A DNA stretch of 64,000 nt from NCBI GenBank assembly GCA_026745465.1, contig JACYXH010000091.1, forward strand, positions 2,732,001 to 2,796,000, read 5' to 3'. This document shows positions 11,825 through 25,400 of this stretch, in pieces (the first letter of the stretch is position 1; every line of letters begins with the position of its first letter). Source of the stretch: Lota lota (Eukaryota; Chordata; Actinopteri; Gadiformes; Lotidae). Made by a program: the position numbers and the translations under genes. Below the pieces are notes generated by a model. That model did not search any database and was not told the origin of the DNA. It saw nothing but the letters and a program-made list of their open reading frames with translations.

Positions 11825-12797
11825 GACTGAAACCGATATTAAGACAGTTGGCATTTTGAGTAAAGATCCATAAAAGAAGAGTCGTGAATCAGTTTTTCCA
11901 CTAGTCTGTCTGTCTCTCCCCATCCACCCACACACACACGCACACACACGTATTGCTCCGGTCTCAAAACTATGAATTAAAAATAATTTATGATTGCACC
12001 GATTACAATTGTCTGTGCTTAACAAATGTCAAGTCACTACGACTATGTATGTATGTATGAATAACGCTACTATATATTCCCAAAATAGTCAACATTATGA
12101 GCAAAGATGAGTTAATTGATCAATGGATCGATACAATTTCAATTAAGAGTAGAAGGGAAAATATCCGGCTTTTGACAGTGGTTTAAAACAAATAAAATAC
12201 AAAACGTCAAGGCATTCCTTTGAGTAGGTGATTATAATAAAGGTAAACAAAATCAAAGTATAAAAAACATCTTGTGAAAATCTCTTTCACTTTAGTACTA
12301 TATCTTCATCTGTTGGTCAGTTCGACATGACTTGACCTAAGGAAGGTCTAAATGGTGGGCTAAAAAGGCTCATTGAATGCAAATAATATTAATAAAATCT
12401 GTTAAATTAATCGTACACATTTCCATTTACTTTAGTCGATTGGGCCATTTACGAAGAAGACAAAAAGTAAATCAACCAGCATTATGGAAAAGGGCATGGA
12501 GCTGACATATTAAACCAAACTCAAATGGCTTGAAGTAAATCAATCTTAAACTTTATAAACAAAAATTCTCGAGGGCAGACAAATAATTTTGAAAAACCTT
12601 TTTTCAACTTCAGGGAAAGAAATGAAGTAAAATTTAAAAACAACAACTATTAAACTCCTCAACTGCTACCACTGTGAAGCTATGGCTGCTGCCAGTGTCC
12701 ATGAGGTTTTGCCATTTTGATGTTGACGTTGTTATTTCCCTGCTGGAAAAAGATGCCCAGCAGTCCCTCCCATGTTGACAAAATGTCCGCCACGCCT

Positions 12798-15700
12798 CTA
12801 CAACTCGACATTCTTAATGGGTTTCTCCTTGTCCTCTTCTGTGGGTGCCTCTTCCTCTCCTTCGTCCTCTCCATCCTCCTCGTCCCCTCCCTCCTCGTCC
12901 CCTCCCTCCTCGTCATCTTCGTCTTCCTCATCCGCACCATCCGTATCCTTCTTGTTCTTCTCCTCCTCTTCCCTCGACTTCCTGTCTGCCTCCTCCTGCT
13001 CATCCTTCATCTTCTTCTCTGGTTCCTGGTGGGGAAAAAAAATAAGCTACCGTAAGGAAAAGGAAACTCACAACAGTGTGTGCTGTGGTCCTTTTTAAAA
13101 GGGCTTCCAAAATTTAAAAACACAGGAACAGCGCCATCTCTGGTCAAAATATTATTATCAATTATTACTGACCCAAGATTATGCTATACATAATACAATT
13201 ACCATTTTCAACTAAATTGATCGGACAGGAGCAGCGTTGTTTGAGAAGTTAAAAATTGTTCTGGCCCAATGCTTTCTTCCTTTCTGGCCCCTTGACTTCA
13301 AAGTGTGTGTTCTCTAATTGTGGAATTTCAACATCTTGAAGGGTGTCTTTGAGAGCTTGGCAGCCATGCAGCTTCAAGAGTTCTACTGGGCCCAGTGAAA
13401 CCGTCATTGTTTAGCACTTCATGTTCACCTTCAGAAAAAATATCTATGCATAATATTACAAATGTATCTTTATAGCCGTGCAGGCATTTGGCCAGAGCAT
13501 GTCACTACATAACCAACCATGCCGTGTGTACATAAGTATCCTAATGGGCACTTCATTGGCAGAAAATGTCTCTGCACAGCCGGTTTTATGCAACAACTGT
13601 GGAAGTGTAGAATTTATTCTGAGTGAGCTCTTCGACGGCGTGTGCTAATATGAGTGCTCCATGCAATTTTATTGGGTGTTTGGGCAAATGGATGTCCAAT
13701 GAAATAAAATAGCTTTTGGAAGTCAAAGAGGGTTTAAGTGTATCTCAAATCAAAGCATGGGGCTGCTATCCACCACTTGAGAACCCAATACGCATTTCAT
13801 ACAACGTGACGTGTGAGGTAGCCTCGATTTCCAGTCGCTCTTGTGACACTCATTGTACAAGAGACCCTAACCCTTTGGGCAGGCCAATCGGGTGGCCCTT
13901 GAGCTGTGTTTAGGAGGATTGGTCTTGTCGTGGGGGCGGAACGACCAGCTCGGTGGACTAGTGGTGGGCTGCAACCATGGATCCGAATGCTAATTATAGT
14001 GAGGGAGCTTAACCGGTAAAAGCCACGCATTGGGCCAGACTACGTGTGGAGTTACATGGAGTTAGCATTGTTAGTATTGTAAAACTGGGCTACCTTAGTT
14101 TTGCCCCAGGTTTCTACCCCAAACTCCTCGGCTTCTTTGACATCATCAGCAATCAGGAAGTTGTCGAAGATGGTGCCCGATTTTACCTATTAAAAAATGA
14201 ATACAATAAAATTGTTAACGCGATTAAGAATGGCTTGGAATCAAATTGTCCCATCGGCAGACAACACTTCAAAATAACTTGATATATTGGGATTGGGATG
14301 GAATAACAATTGCTATTCCACACAGATCAGGATTGGTTTGAGAGCGTTCTGGAGCATCTTTACCTGCCACAAGTCAAGGCCCAAAACAGAAATGCTGCCA
14401 AACTTGTACATAGTGTCGTCAGCAGAGTACTCTGGGTTGTCGATCTCTGGGTGAACCCAGGCTCCCTTGTAGTTGGGGTTGTCGATCTGTTTGGGTTTCC
14501 ACTCACCCTGAGTGAAAAAGAGGATCACTATAGTTAATACTGGAAGTGGGCTGCAGCTCTATAGCGCCACAACAAAAAAGTCTTCAAAAGTGTGTATATC
14601 TTCAACTCACAAGAACCTAATAATATTATTCTCTCAATTACACCAGCTGGGAACGTTTTTAAAAGCATGCTGAACCTGTTCAGCATAGAAATCTCAGCAT
14701 AGTTTTTTTTTATAGTGCAAAGCAGAATGATAAAGCACCTCTTAAAAACAAGAACAGGAATCCAGGGGCAAAGTGAAACGCAGCAGGTTGCAGTTGCAGT
14801 GTACAGCTTATTAAGCCTCCGCAAATGTGGACCCATGTCCATGATAACAACCACACATGACTTGCGCAACTTGCCACCCTCCACCAAACGTCCCTATGCC
14901 AGTAACTAAGTAACTGGCCAGGAAACAGGACGCTGGTGCAAGCATGGTAACCACTGACGATCATCATGTGGGGGGGGTCTTGTGTTATCATCTACAGTAT
15001 AGCTTAGCTACACATAAGACTCTGAAACACTATCCCTGATTGTTCTGAGATTTATTTTGACAGGAGGTGGAAATTCAAGGACCTCCCTTGTCCACCCCAG
15101 AGGAAATCGGCTTACTTATTCTAAAACAAATTGCAGGATCTGGGGAGCCTGTTATTTTGAAACACCTTGCTCCCTCCCTTACTCTAACTACTCATTTATA
15201 TTTGATGGAGTAGAGTCGTAGAGCAATGAGTCAGAGGAGGACGTCTCATTCCATTTCAACTTGAAGGAACACGTAATACCATCTCTTCAATATCAGCCTC
15301 AGTTTACTTTTTTTATTCGAAAATAAAACGATCACTAATTGAGTGATAAGTGCCCCATCCATACAACTGTGGCAGACGGGTGTACCTGGTACTCTGGGTT
15401 GGTGATCATGGCCGGCTCCCACTCTCCATCCATGTCCTCGTCCCAGTCGCTGGGCTTGGTGGCATCAGGGTCGGGGATGGTCTCAGGCTTCTCCCAGTCC
15501 TGCAACGCATTGTCACAGTGAACCCCTGATACACCATACAATGGTGGCACTCATCATCCTGCTGGCATAGGCTTTTCCGTTTTTCTCCTGATTGGCCCAA
15601 GAAGCTTGGTCAATGCTCAGAATTGGTGAACGATACCATTTTACTTACTACAATAGTGTGACTGATTTCATATAACAGTTGATACTTAGACACTTAGAGA

Positions 15701-18280
15701 ACTTAGACACTTTAGATACTTATGTACAATAATGTAGGTTTCATAATATAGCATATACTGTCAATAACGTTGAATTCTACTGTCGGTAATGTTTACGTTT
15801 ATCACTACTTATATTGTGTACTTACTTCAGTATATGTTTTGGTAGTTTATTCATGTTTTAAAATGTTTACTTTTTTAGGCCTAATTCTACTACTTTCCTG
15901 TGCATGTGACAACAAAACGTCTCCCATCTGTGATGAATCAAGTATTATCTCATCTTCTCTTATCCCCTCCAACCATTGAGTGAGTGCCGCGTGTCTTCCT
16001 ACCTCGGGCTTGGTGTCGGTGGGGTCGTCCATCTTCTCGCGGTCGTCCCAGTCCTCTGGCTTCTTGGCCTGGGGGTCCTTGATCTTCTTGGCGGGCAGCA
16101 TGTCCCAGTCCTCCTCCATGCTGCCGGATTCCACCTTCTCGTTGTCGATCTTCACTTCGTACGTCTGGTCCGGGTTCAGGATCAACGTGTACAGGTGGGT
16201 GAGCTCGTCGTCCTGGAGAGAGAGAGCGAGAGCGAGAGATTTAATGTGTTGGATAACAGGATCTAAAAACTTAAAATAACAATCTGAATAGCAGAGAGGG
16301 ATGTATCTACTGCACACCTTGCATACATCTTGTCAAGAAAATGTAAAAAAGAAAAGTGTGTTAATAGACATCTCAACGTTAGCCTATACACACTGTCTTG
16401 GAAAGACTCAGGATTGTATGGGCGTGGTCTGAATCCCCGCCCCCCTCCTTGAGGTTTTGTGCAGTTTGTACTTCCTCAAACTGTTGCAGCATTGTGAGTG
16501 GACGGTAATTGGTCAACCGCTTGGCTGTATAGCCAAGAGGGTGAATAAACTTCACCCATTCAATCTGCTTGAATGAATTGGAGGAATTAGATAGACTGAT
16601 TCTACCTGAGATTGCAATGGATTTGATGGAACACAACATAATAGTAAATTCTGTTGTCTATCACTTTAATAATTGTAAGGAGTGAAGAGTCCCATTTGTT
16701 GTCTCAAGTTCAACAATGTGTACTTAGACTTTGTAGAGAAGTTTGTAATAAATCAATAATGGACGAGAATATTGTATTCTATGCATGGTAATTATGTGTT
16801 TGGACCACCTTTCGGAATGTTTCTTGAATACATTGATACCAGTTCCATTAGGCATCCCCTTTAACAAAATAAACAACACATAAATAGATACCTTGCATTT
16901 GATGTCCTTCTTGATGAGGTGGTTCTTTCCTTTGTAGTTGAAGATCACATGCACCTTCTTTGTGCTGTACCCACAAATGTCAGGGCCTGGAAGAAGAGCA
17001 ACAGACAAACCCATTAGAATAAATAAAATAAATAGTGAGTGGAAAAGGAAAAGAAAACCTGCACAAAAAGGTCAATGTTTCAAAGTCCCTTCTTCCTCAA
17101 ACAGGAACTTGACTAAAGCACACATACATGCACAGAGCCTCAAATGCGCACCCACACACCCACTCACCAAACATGATGTAATACTGCGAGTCTCCATGCA
17201 TGTTGGTCTGGTCGAGGTCGGCGGGGAAGATCTTGACGTAGCCACCTCCGCAGTCTATCTTCTGCTCGTGCTTCACCGTGAACTGGACCACAAGGGGCTT
17301 GCCCTCGTTGCTAAACGGCTCGAAGCGGCTGGACATGGCATAGAAGCGAGCGTCCTGGCTCGTCTGGACACCTTAACACAAAAGTAGTTACAGTGTTTAG
17401 TTTTTTTAATTCTTACTGCCATTCATCTACATGTATACATAACCACTTTCTGGTTTCACCTTAACTCTTTTGCATTTGGTTATCAACCGTTCAAAGGGGT
17501 TCCACTGCTGCCCGCCACCCGATTGCATGGTCTTTCTTGGAATCAGTGTGATGCTCAACACAATGACACTTGTGAATGCGATATGCAAATTACCTTTATC
17601 TGCCTCGGCATCGCCATAAAATTTGCCAGCAGTCAGCTTCCACACACCATAATCCGATTTGTGCTTGGACTCAACCCACCGGCTCTTCCAGGCATCTGAA
17701 ACGTAACATTCCGCTCCATTTAATAACGTCATGTTTAATGTTAATCGACATGCCCTTGTAATAGTAGTTCAGTGTGTTGTATCTTCTAAGGGCACTAAAC
17801 TACTGCCACAGTCTGTGACTTGTAACCGAAACCAAAAGTGGAGGAATAGAAGATAATCAGTTAACATGGGGTTATAATTGTGTAATATTGCTTGAACAAC
17901 GCCACACAAAGTGTATAAGTTGCATTACAGTTGAATACATTTGTGACAGTTTGCATTCACTCATATTTGTAATAACGTTCATTAGCAGAACCTAGAACCA
18001 CAGGTCTTCACGTACACTATACGCCCTTCAACGTGTTAGCTTAGGTAATAACGTTAACGATAGGTGTGCTCAACTTATCCAGCATGATCATCATGGTTCT
18101 TTCAAATTCAAAATGAAAATCATCAAATGTAAAGTTGTGTGCACTTTAAAACATTCAACCCACTGCATAATGAATTGGTACTGTACCTCCATCGAGAAAC
18201 TGTTCCTTGAAGTACACAGTAGCTTCAATAGTGATAGCTAACGATGCAAGAAGGACGGCTACTGCGACTGCGAGCTTCAT
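12798..18280 (-). CDS. calr: Calreticulin, ER lectin chaperone (calr / calr3-type)
   Basis: Nine exons: 18280-18187, 17695-17594, 17371-17168, 16986-16892, 16212-16003, 15499-15386, 14507-14364, 14186-14094, 13025-12798. They join in phase to 427 residues. A signal peptide (1 to about 20) precedes [11 protein letters not shown]. The lectin domain holds both family signatures, [12 protein letters not shown] (99-110) and IMFGPDICG, with the disulphide pair C106/C138. The P-domain has three KP(E/S)DW-type and three GEW/GAW...NP(E/N)Y repeats (about 195-310). The C-domain is a long Glu/Asp-rich Ca2+-binding tail. Family role: Ca2+ storage and folding of monoglucosylated glycoproteins in the ER. 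Oddity: the C-terminus is KNVEL, not KDEL. Head-to-head placement with the C19orf44 orthologue mirrors human CALR3, whereas RAD23 downstream mirrors human CALR, so the paralogue name is uncertain. An ERSE and TATA box lie upstream. Confidence 0.95.
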
Positions 18281-18340
18281 GGTTTCAATCTTCTCCAACG
18301 AATGGCAGGTAAATCGAACAGGTCCCGTCTTAAATAAAGC

Positions 18341-18346
18341 TATATA
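18341..18346 (-). promoter_or_regulatory. TATA-like box of calreticulin
   Basis: GGTATATAG on the minus strand, about 61-66 bp upstream of the ATG at 18280. It would place transcription start near 18315, giving a short 5' UTR as is usual for calreticulin genes. Confidence 0.55.
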
Positions 18347-18402
18347 CCGTTAAGGAAACGCAGCACGAGAAGGGCTTTACTATCTATTCCTGCACAGATG
18401 GC

Positions 18403-18415
18403 CGTGGCTGATTGG
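18403..18415 (-). promoter_or_regulatory. Additional CCAAT / CCACG pair upstream of calreticulin
   Basis: CGTGG-CTG-ATTGG on the plus strand reads CCAAT-N3-CCACG on the minus strand. The spacing is 3, not the ERSE 9 or the ERSE-II arrangement, so it is at best an NF-Y box with an adjacent ATF6-like half. It sits 13 bp from the perfect ERSE. Confidence 0.4.
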
Positions 18416-18427
18416 ACAAGAGCCTAG

Positions 18428-18446
18428 CCAATGAAATGAGACCACG
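18428..18446 (+). promoter_or_regulatory. ER stress response element (ERSE)
   Basis: CCAAT (18428-18432), exactly nine bases, then CCACG (18442-18446): a perfect CCAAT-N9-CCACG, the site bound by NF-Y together with ATF6/XBP1. It lies about 150-165 bp upstream of the calreticulin ATG. ERSEs act in either orientation and are known in mammalian calreticulin promoters, so this predicts induction by the unfolded protein response. Confidence 0.85.
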
Positions 18447-19464
18447 AGTTATTTTTCGGAAGTACTCGGGTTACATCGAGCGCCCCTCGGAAAATCGTAG
18501 GACTTCCCCCATCCTGTTCCCGTTGCAACCCCATACCTGACATCTATGATGTATTTCGTCACCTCATGACACAGTAAGGGAACAACCATCTGACACTGAT
18601 AATGCCTTTACAGCTTTCAAACCCAATTTCAAAACTAGCGTTGAAACCTATTTATTTTACAACAAATGATGTATAAGGGCTTAAACAACCATCACCCCGT
18701 TATTTCTACCATATGTACCATATGTAAACGCAAAATCAGAGGAGGCAATAGACCATACATTCTAGGTAGCCATTCATTTGAAGACCTGCAAATATACAAA
18801 TTTTCCCCCCACAATATGAATTCGCATAAAATTATGGTTGTATGTCTACAATTAAGAACCGTGGCGTCATGTGCAAAGTAAAACACGTGGGTAGCAGTTA
18901 AAGTAAAAAGACAAGTACACTGACACTACTTTATCGCGTAGGCTGCGAAAACTTTTCAAATAGCATTTGCAAGAAAGCACAGCACCAGTGACCGATGTAT
19001 TATCAATTTTGGGCAAACCCACTCTTTGTGTTACTTGTAAGCTTGCTGATTGCTGCTGCCTTTAATTATGGATTGACTGTTGTTGTTATTGTTGTTTAAC
19101 TTATTGTTTGTTGTTATTGTTGTTTTTAGGTGAACAGTCCCTATTTAATCCATACGACGAGGTCAGCGAATACTGTATTTCCTCCTCGCTTTCCGTAGAT
19201 GCGTTGAAATGATGTCATTTGTAAACAACAGCGCACATTTTCTCGCCATGGAAACTATGGACGCCACATGAAAACCTCAATATTCTTTTTTTTTATTCAC
19301 TCATGTTTTGATCCATGGTTTGTCTCCATTTGATTGACGATTTACGAACACTAAAATACGGACGATTCGAGACCCCAGTATTGTTTACTAGTATTTGAGC
19401 CACTATTTGCTAATGAGTATACTCACGGGTATATGCACATAGAGTGTTTTTACTCATTCAAATA

Positions 19465-22400
19465 ATGTGGAACCGTGACGGTCGAAATTCAGCATTGGAC
19501 CGAGCCCAGGCGCTGCTCTCCGCGAAGAGAAACGATGCAAACGCCACCGAGCTAACGAATCGGTTCGAAAGTCATGGACCTGGAGCTCAGGCATATAGAC
19601 ATACAGTGAGTATTTATTTTTATGATTTTGTTATTTATTGGGGACATGACTTGTGTAGAGACTGTGTTTACGTTTTTTATTATTTTTTTCTTCTCAGGGT
19701 CCTGGAGGAGGGTCAGTTCAAAAGAGCCGCTTTCCCTCGAACACACACATTTTATCGCTGGACCTGAGTGACCTGTCCTCTGTCAGCTCAGTCACAGAGC
19801 ATGGGGACACAACCAATACAAATAAGCAGGGGAGAGAAGTGCTTTCACCTCAGGTACTGAATAAAACGGGATCAAACTGCCAGTCATAAATCAAACAGAA
19901 GAGTAAAACATTTATCAAATCCCATTGCTGTTCCGTGATTGTATCCATTTGGTTATAAACTACAAACAACAACTGCATTAAATGGTTAAAAAACAACAAT
20001 ACATCTGTATGATTTAAATTCCTAGGATTTCAGAGCTTCAACCTCACTTGGAGAAGGAGGAGGAGGGAACCGGTTTCTGAAGAAAGCTATACCAAAGGCC
20101 ATGGCTAGCACCCAGTCCCCTCAATTTAGAAAGAATCAAACACAGCACCCCCCAGAACGAAGGTAATGTAATACGGACACATGATCCGATCACATGATCA
20201 TGACACTAAGGTAGATACGACTATAACATGAATGTTAACATTTGATCCACAATACTTTAACAATGCTGATTTAATAATAGTGACATGTTAAAAATGAAGT
20301 ATCCGTATTATGTCTGCCTGTCCAGCATCTATTACATCCCGAGCCAATGTAGAGTATGGGGAGTTTAGTTAATTTACCATCCTGCTCTCATCTGATTTGA
20401 TCTCATTTGAACCAGTGAGACCTTAACCCCGATAAAGGACTTGATGCAAGTCTGTGCTTCTTATCTCCTGCTTCTAGGTTTGTGGCTTCTTCCCAGCAGG
20501 GCGCCCAGAGTGCCGCCCTGAGCAGGTTGGCCTCCATTGAGGGGCGCATCCGTGCCCGCCAGCAAGCCCAGCAGAGCATGACCCAGGGGCATGCCATCGA
20601 GGGGAATCCCCATCGCACCATACCTCCAACAGCCTCCAACAGTCCCTCTCCCCCCCATGGACACTCACCGCCGGAGCTCCCCATGGCCCCCCTGTCGCCC
20701 CAGTTGTCGAGCAATGACCCGGGAAGTCCCAGGAAGCGCTTCCTGAAGAAGACTTCGGTGCAAGCTACGGCTAACAGCAATCTCAGCCAATCCCAAGGGG
20801 CTAAAGTCAGTGTTGAAATCCCTGCTGCTGCTGATGCCGGCTTGTCGGTTGGCAAGTACAGAAGTGCCAGTGCTGTGAAGCTATGGCCCAGTGTGGTGAA
20901 GCCTGAGCCGGTGGCAGGAGAGGGCCGCGGAGTTAGCCTGGACAGTGATGAGGAGGATATGAGGAAACTGTTGGGAGACTCACTAGACTCGATGGAGGAC
21001 AGCCTCTTACGACGTAGGAGATTACCCATGAAGACGGTGGGAAAGGTAGCTAGATGGAAACGTTTACATGAATTCTGCTGGTCAAACTTTAGTGACCAGC
21101 GTCTTACATAGTGAGGTTGTAAACCTCACTATGAAATCGAAAATGAACTAGGAAATGAACTCCAGACTAATACACATTTGGGAATTGGTCTGGCGATGAC
21201 ACACTTGAACCCTCTTTTCACTAACAATGTTTGCATTGTCATCCTTCCTTCAGGACTCTAGTGAGAAGCCTGACCCCGTGCCGTCTAGCCCGCTGTTCCC
21301 AGCCCCAAGGAGGCTTCCCTCCTCTGCCACGCCGTCCGCTTCCACGTCTCCCTTCGGGGCCTCCTTGTCTTCGCCACACAGCCCCCTGCAGCGCTCCCTG
21401 TCCTCCCCGTCATCGTGGGGGCGTGGCGAGGTGCGCTCCCTGGAGGAGCTCTTCCCCGCAGGGCCCGGGGGTCCTCCAGAAGAGGAGGGGCTCCAAAGTG
21501 ACAGGAGCAGCAGCATCTCCTCTGAGGGTGAGGGGAATTAAAGTATCTAGAACAACACAGGCGTTGCCGACGCAATATTGACATAGCTGTGCCTTATCCG
21601 TTGGATAAGGCAATGTTTGCAAAAGATTAATACTGTTCAAAGGCCTCACACACAACAGTCTTATAAGAAAGGTATAATACATAGTATTAATCATAGTAGT
21701 TAGTAGTAGTAGCTAGTTAGATTTCATGATAAATTTATGATAAGATGTGTTATGATTTATGATAGATACGTTTTTTTGTTATTAATTCATTCAATCATTT
21801 CTTTACCTCATGCATTCTAGTAGTAAAACAAGGTATACGCCTTTTTATTGTTTTGTATGCGTTATCAAAAGTATCCATTATATCAATTATATATATATAT
21901 ATATTGAGAGATTTTCATATGTGTCTTTCCTGTCACTAAGCTAGGCAGTCACGGATTGATTTTGTCACACTCTATAATCTTTCTTCTTCCAGTAGATTTC
22001 AAGTTCAACATCATGTCTTTGGATGACCTTGTACCTGATTTTACTGAGGAAACAAAGCAGGTAAGGATGATGAATAAAAACACCGGTCTTATAAAAGTTG
22101 AAGTAAAAACCCAACAACAGTGTTGTTTAATGTCACTCTGATTTATGCAATTTGCTTCTCTCTCTCTCTCTCTCTCTCCCCGACCAGAAGGACCATCAAC
22201 CACCCAAGCACAAAGCAGAGGACCGTACGTGGACACCACAGCCGCTGGGGGATAAAGAAGAGGAGCTGGGAGAGGAAGAGGTGGCGGCAGACTATCACAG
22301 TGACTTCGAGAGTTTGAGCATTGGGACGGAGCAAGACCACAGCCCCAGCGAGATCTCAGAGCACCTGGGGGCGAGCGACGAAGACGAGGAGAAGAGGAAG

Positions 22401-25400
22401 AAAAGGAAGCAGAAAGAAGATGACGACATCTCGGAGATCTCGGGTTACCGAGACGACCCGTACGCCAGTAGTTTCTCCGACCGCAGTCCGAGTGCGGCGA
22501 ACCGTGACACGGCTGGCTGTTCTGCGCCGTCCTCATCTGGCACCTTGACGCCCAGCTCCAGACGCTCCACGATACAGAGGAGGCCTGGGAGAGAGGCAGC
22601 CACGCAAACACGACCCGAACCGCTGTCCTACGCCTGGTCCACAGGTAACCATGCTCCCCCTACATAGCACCCTGCTCAGCTAGCCTACCAGGCTGCTAAA
22701 GTAGCCCTAGGACCCTGCTATGGTTACCTAGCACCCTGCTAAGCTAACCTACCACACTGCGTAACTAACCCATCCTCTGCCACCCTGTTAAGCGAAACGT
22801 ACCACCCCGTTGAGGTAACTTAACATCAAGTGCAACGGGGAATAGAAAAATAATATATGCCTCTATGGTCAATCGTATTATTTGTTGCAGCAGTTCCAAA
22901 TGACGCTGTATGTTAGATAAGTATAATGGTCAAGTATGTTCCTGTCGTGCAACTACGACTGCTTATTTCTCTCCACCATCATGTGTTGCTTTCACTTCCT
23001 GTCCGCCAGGTCTGGCTGTTCTGGGCCCTGCGGTAGGCATGGGTTCCGTGGACCCAACCCCCGTGGCCAGTCACACAGTCGGTGCAGAAGCCCTCGAGGG
23101 TGAGTTGAGTTCTACAGCAACTAGGGATGCACCGATTCCACTTTTTCTCAGACCAAGTGCTTACATTTGGGTACTCGCCGATACCGAGTACCGATATGAG
23201 TACATAATAATACCAATACAGTTTAACGAGCCAGTGAACCCACTGTTTCAGCAGGAATTGGAACACAAATTTGAAGAGGGGGGTGAGTTATCGCCATGGT
23301 TACGGCCCACAGCAACTTGTGATACTTTTTTAGTACCGTCGTGGTGTATGAGCTTTATAATGAGCGATGTTGTATATGAAATGCGGCACACACCGTAGCC
23401 ATATAGTATAGGTGTCCGGGAATCCTAACCCTCGGACATGGGCATTAAATAAATCGCTGCTCAGACGGAGCTTCACCATCCACACAAACCGTAGCGTTAT
23501 ACAATGAGTTTCAGAAAAGCTCAACTTTCTCTCGGACGCTGCAGTCAACCGCTGCCCAGACAGAGCTCCACACGTCCACACAAACCCTGCCGCCGGTGCC
23601 CCCTTTTCTCTAAATTGGGGACTTATTCAGTAACAGTGATAAAATGGCATGGGCAATGTTAACGAGCATATAGGACAAATTACCATGTAAAAAAATTAAA
23701 TAAACACAAAACGGTTTGGATTCACTGGCTCTTCAACGTTACGTTGCGTAAAGTGGTATCGGGTGGTTGTATCGGAGAAGTTTTACCAGTACGAGTATGA
23801 ATACATGAGCACAGTATCGGGTCCGAGTACTGGTATCGGTATCGGTGTATCCCTAACAGCAACCCACTCTCTATGTTTGTCAGTCACAAGTGGCTTCCTT
23901 CTTAAGGCCTGGTGACACTGTTAATGATGCAAGCTGTTGTAGATAATGGAACCAAGGCAAACCTGTCTGAAACAGGTTTTGTTACACAGATTGAGTAAAA
24001 CGCACGATGATGTGTTGAATTCCATCATTCACAGAAAGTCTGTTTCTTCCTTTTACTTTACTTGAAAATGTTGATATATATACTATATATATATGATATC
24101 TATTGTGTCTATATATGATTGCAATAATGAAAAAAAAAGGTGTTTTATATTATATATAATATGTACATATATATATTATTTGAGTTGCCTGTTCATTGAG
24201 TTTGCTGGTCTAGGGTTGTTGTGATTATAAATAACATATAAAAGTTTCGGATACGATTTTCGTCACCATGTTGAAATGCATTGTGGGTTAACCAAGCGAC
24301 TATTGTGTCAATAGTTTGCACCCAACGAATTTTGCCGGACATAACAGTTCTTTGCATACTATGTGGAAATAGGATTTTGGACTGACGCCTACTATGTAAC
24401 ATGCTTGTGTGGAGATTCGGATGGAGCCGTTGACTGCCTCTCTAGAAAGGTGGCTTTGGGTTTGCCAGTGGGGTTTGACATCAAGGAAACATTAACATGT
24501 AATGAATCGTTTAAAGGTTTTTCTGGGGGCCATTAAGAACAAAAGTTTGACTACAAATAAAATAATCCTGAAAACAATAGATGATTTGGTAGTTTGTTGT
24601 ATTTGGGTGTCAGAATGTTGCCTTGGCTTACAAAGATTTACAGTAAATAGTTTTTCCAGATCTTCCTGACCGTAAATGACTCGACAGGTTAACCAGGTCT
24701 AACTGGTTATGTTCAAGCCATTCCTTAAAGCATGATTAAAAGGTGTGTGTTTGTTTGTGTGTGTGTCCTCCAGCTTTAACTGCCTACAGCCCGGCAGTGT
24801 TTGCCCTCAACAACATGCTAAGGCAGCAGCTAGCCATGACCCGACAGTTTGCCCAAGCCAGCAGACATCTCCACAACAGTGTGGTGCAGGGCCTGGGTCC
24901 GGCAGATTACACCTACACCACTCTGGAGGACACCAAACAAGTATGCCCAGCTCACATTGTTCATTCACTCATTTAAATACTCTTGGCTGAGGGGTTACAG
25001 CTGCAACATCAAATTGTCCTCTTCAGCTAACTGAAATAAGCACACAAGAAAATCCTGCAAATCCCAGAAATTAATATATAAAAAAATTACACATTTACAC
25101 AGTTTTACATCACAAATAGATGGTATATGGCATGGTCCTATATGGCATGGACAGCTCTGTAATTCACATGTTCATAGGTCTTTGTGTATTCTCAACTCTC
25201 AAGGCTTAGAGGAAAGATGTTGCTCGGTTTTAGTGGTTGATTGAGAACACCTAGGAAATTCTTCTTTGTGATGATTGAGGATTACGGGTGTGACTTGCTT
25301 GACTGGATTTTGACTGGGTTCTATGGGCCCACAGACAATAGGGCTGATGTGACACTAAGGTTTTGCCTCTTAATGAGTTTCTAAAAAGGCACTCATGTTG

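Larger units (their letters stand above)
18281..19464. promoter_or_regulatory. Divergent intergenic region, calreticulin / C19orf44 orthologue
   Basis: 1184 bp separate the two start codons, which face away from each other. The calreticulin side has the TATA-like box and ERSE (18341-18446). The middle (about 18560-19130) is AT-rich without recognised features. The C19orf44 side (about 19140-19300) may hold its start site; I saw no TATA box there. Confidence 0.6.

Noticed and set aside
12680..13098. ORFs in other frames over the acidic tail of calreticulin
   Set aside because: They arise from the GA-rich sequence encoding the Glu/Asp tail; only one frame joins the other calreticulin exons.
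20403..21029. 208-codon minus-strand ORF
   Set aside because: It is the antisense shadow of exon 4 of the C19orf44 orthologue, whose plus-strand frame matches the human protein and has splice sites.
21949..22611. 220-codon minus-strand ORF
   Set aside because: Antisense shadow of exons 6-7 of the C19orf44 orthologue.
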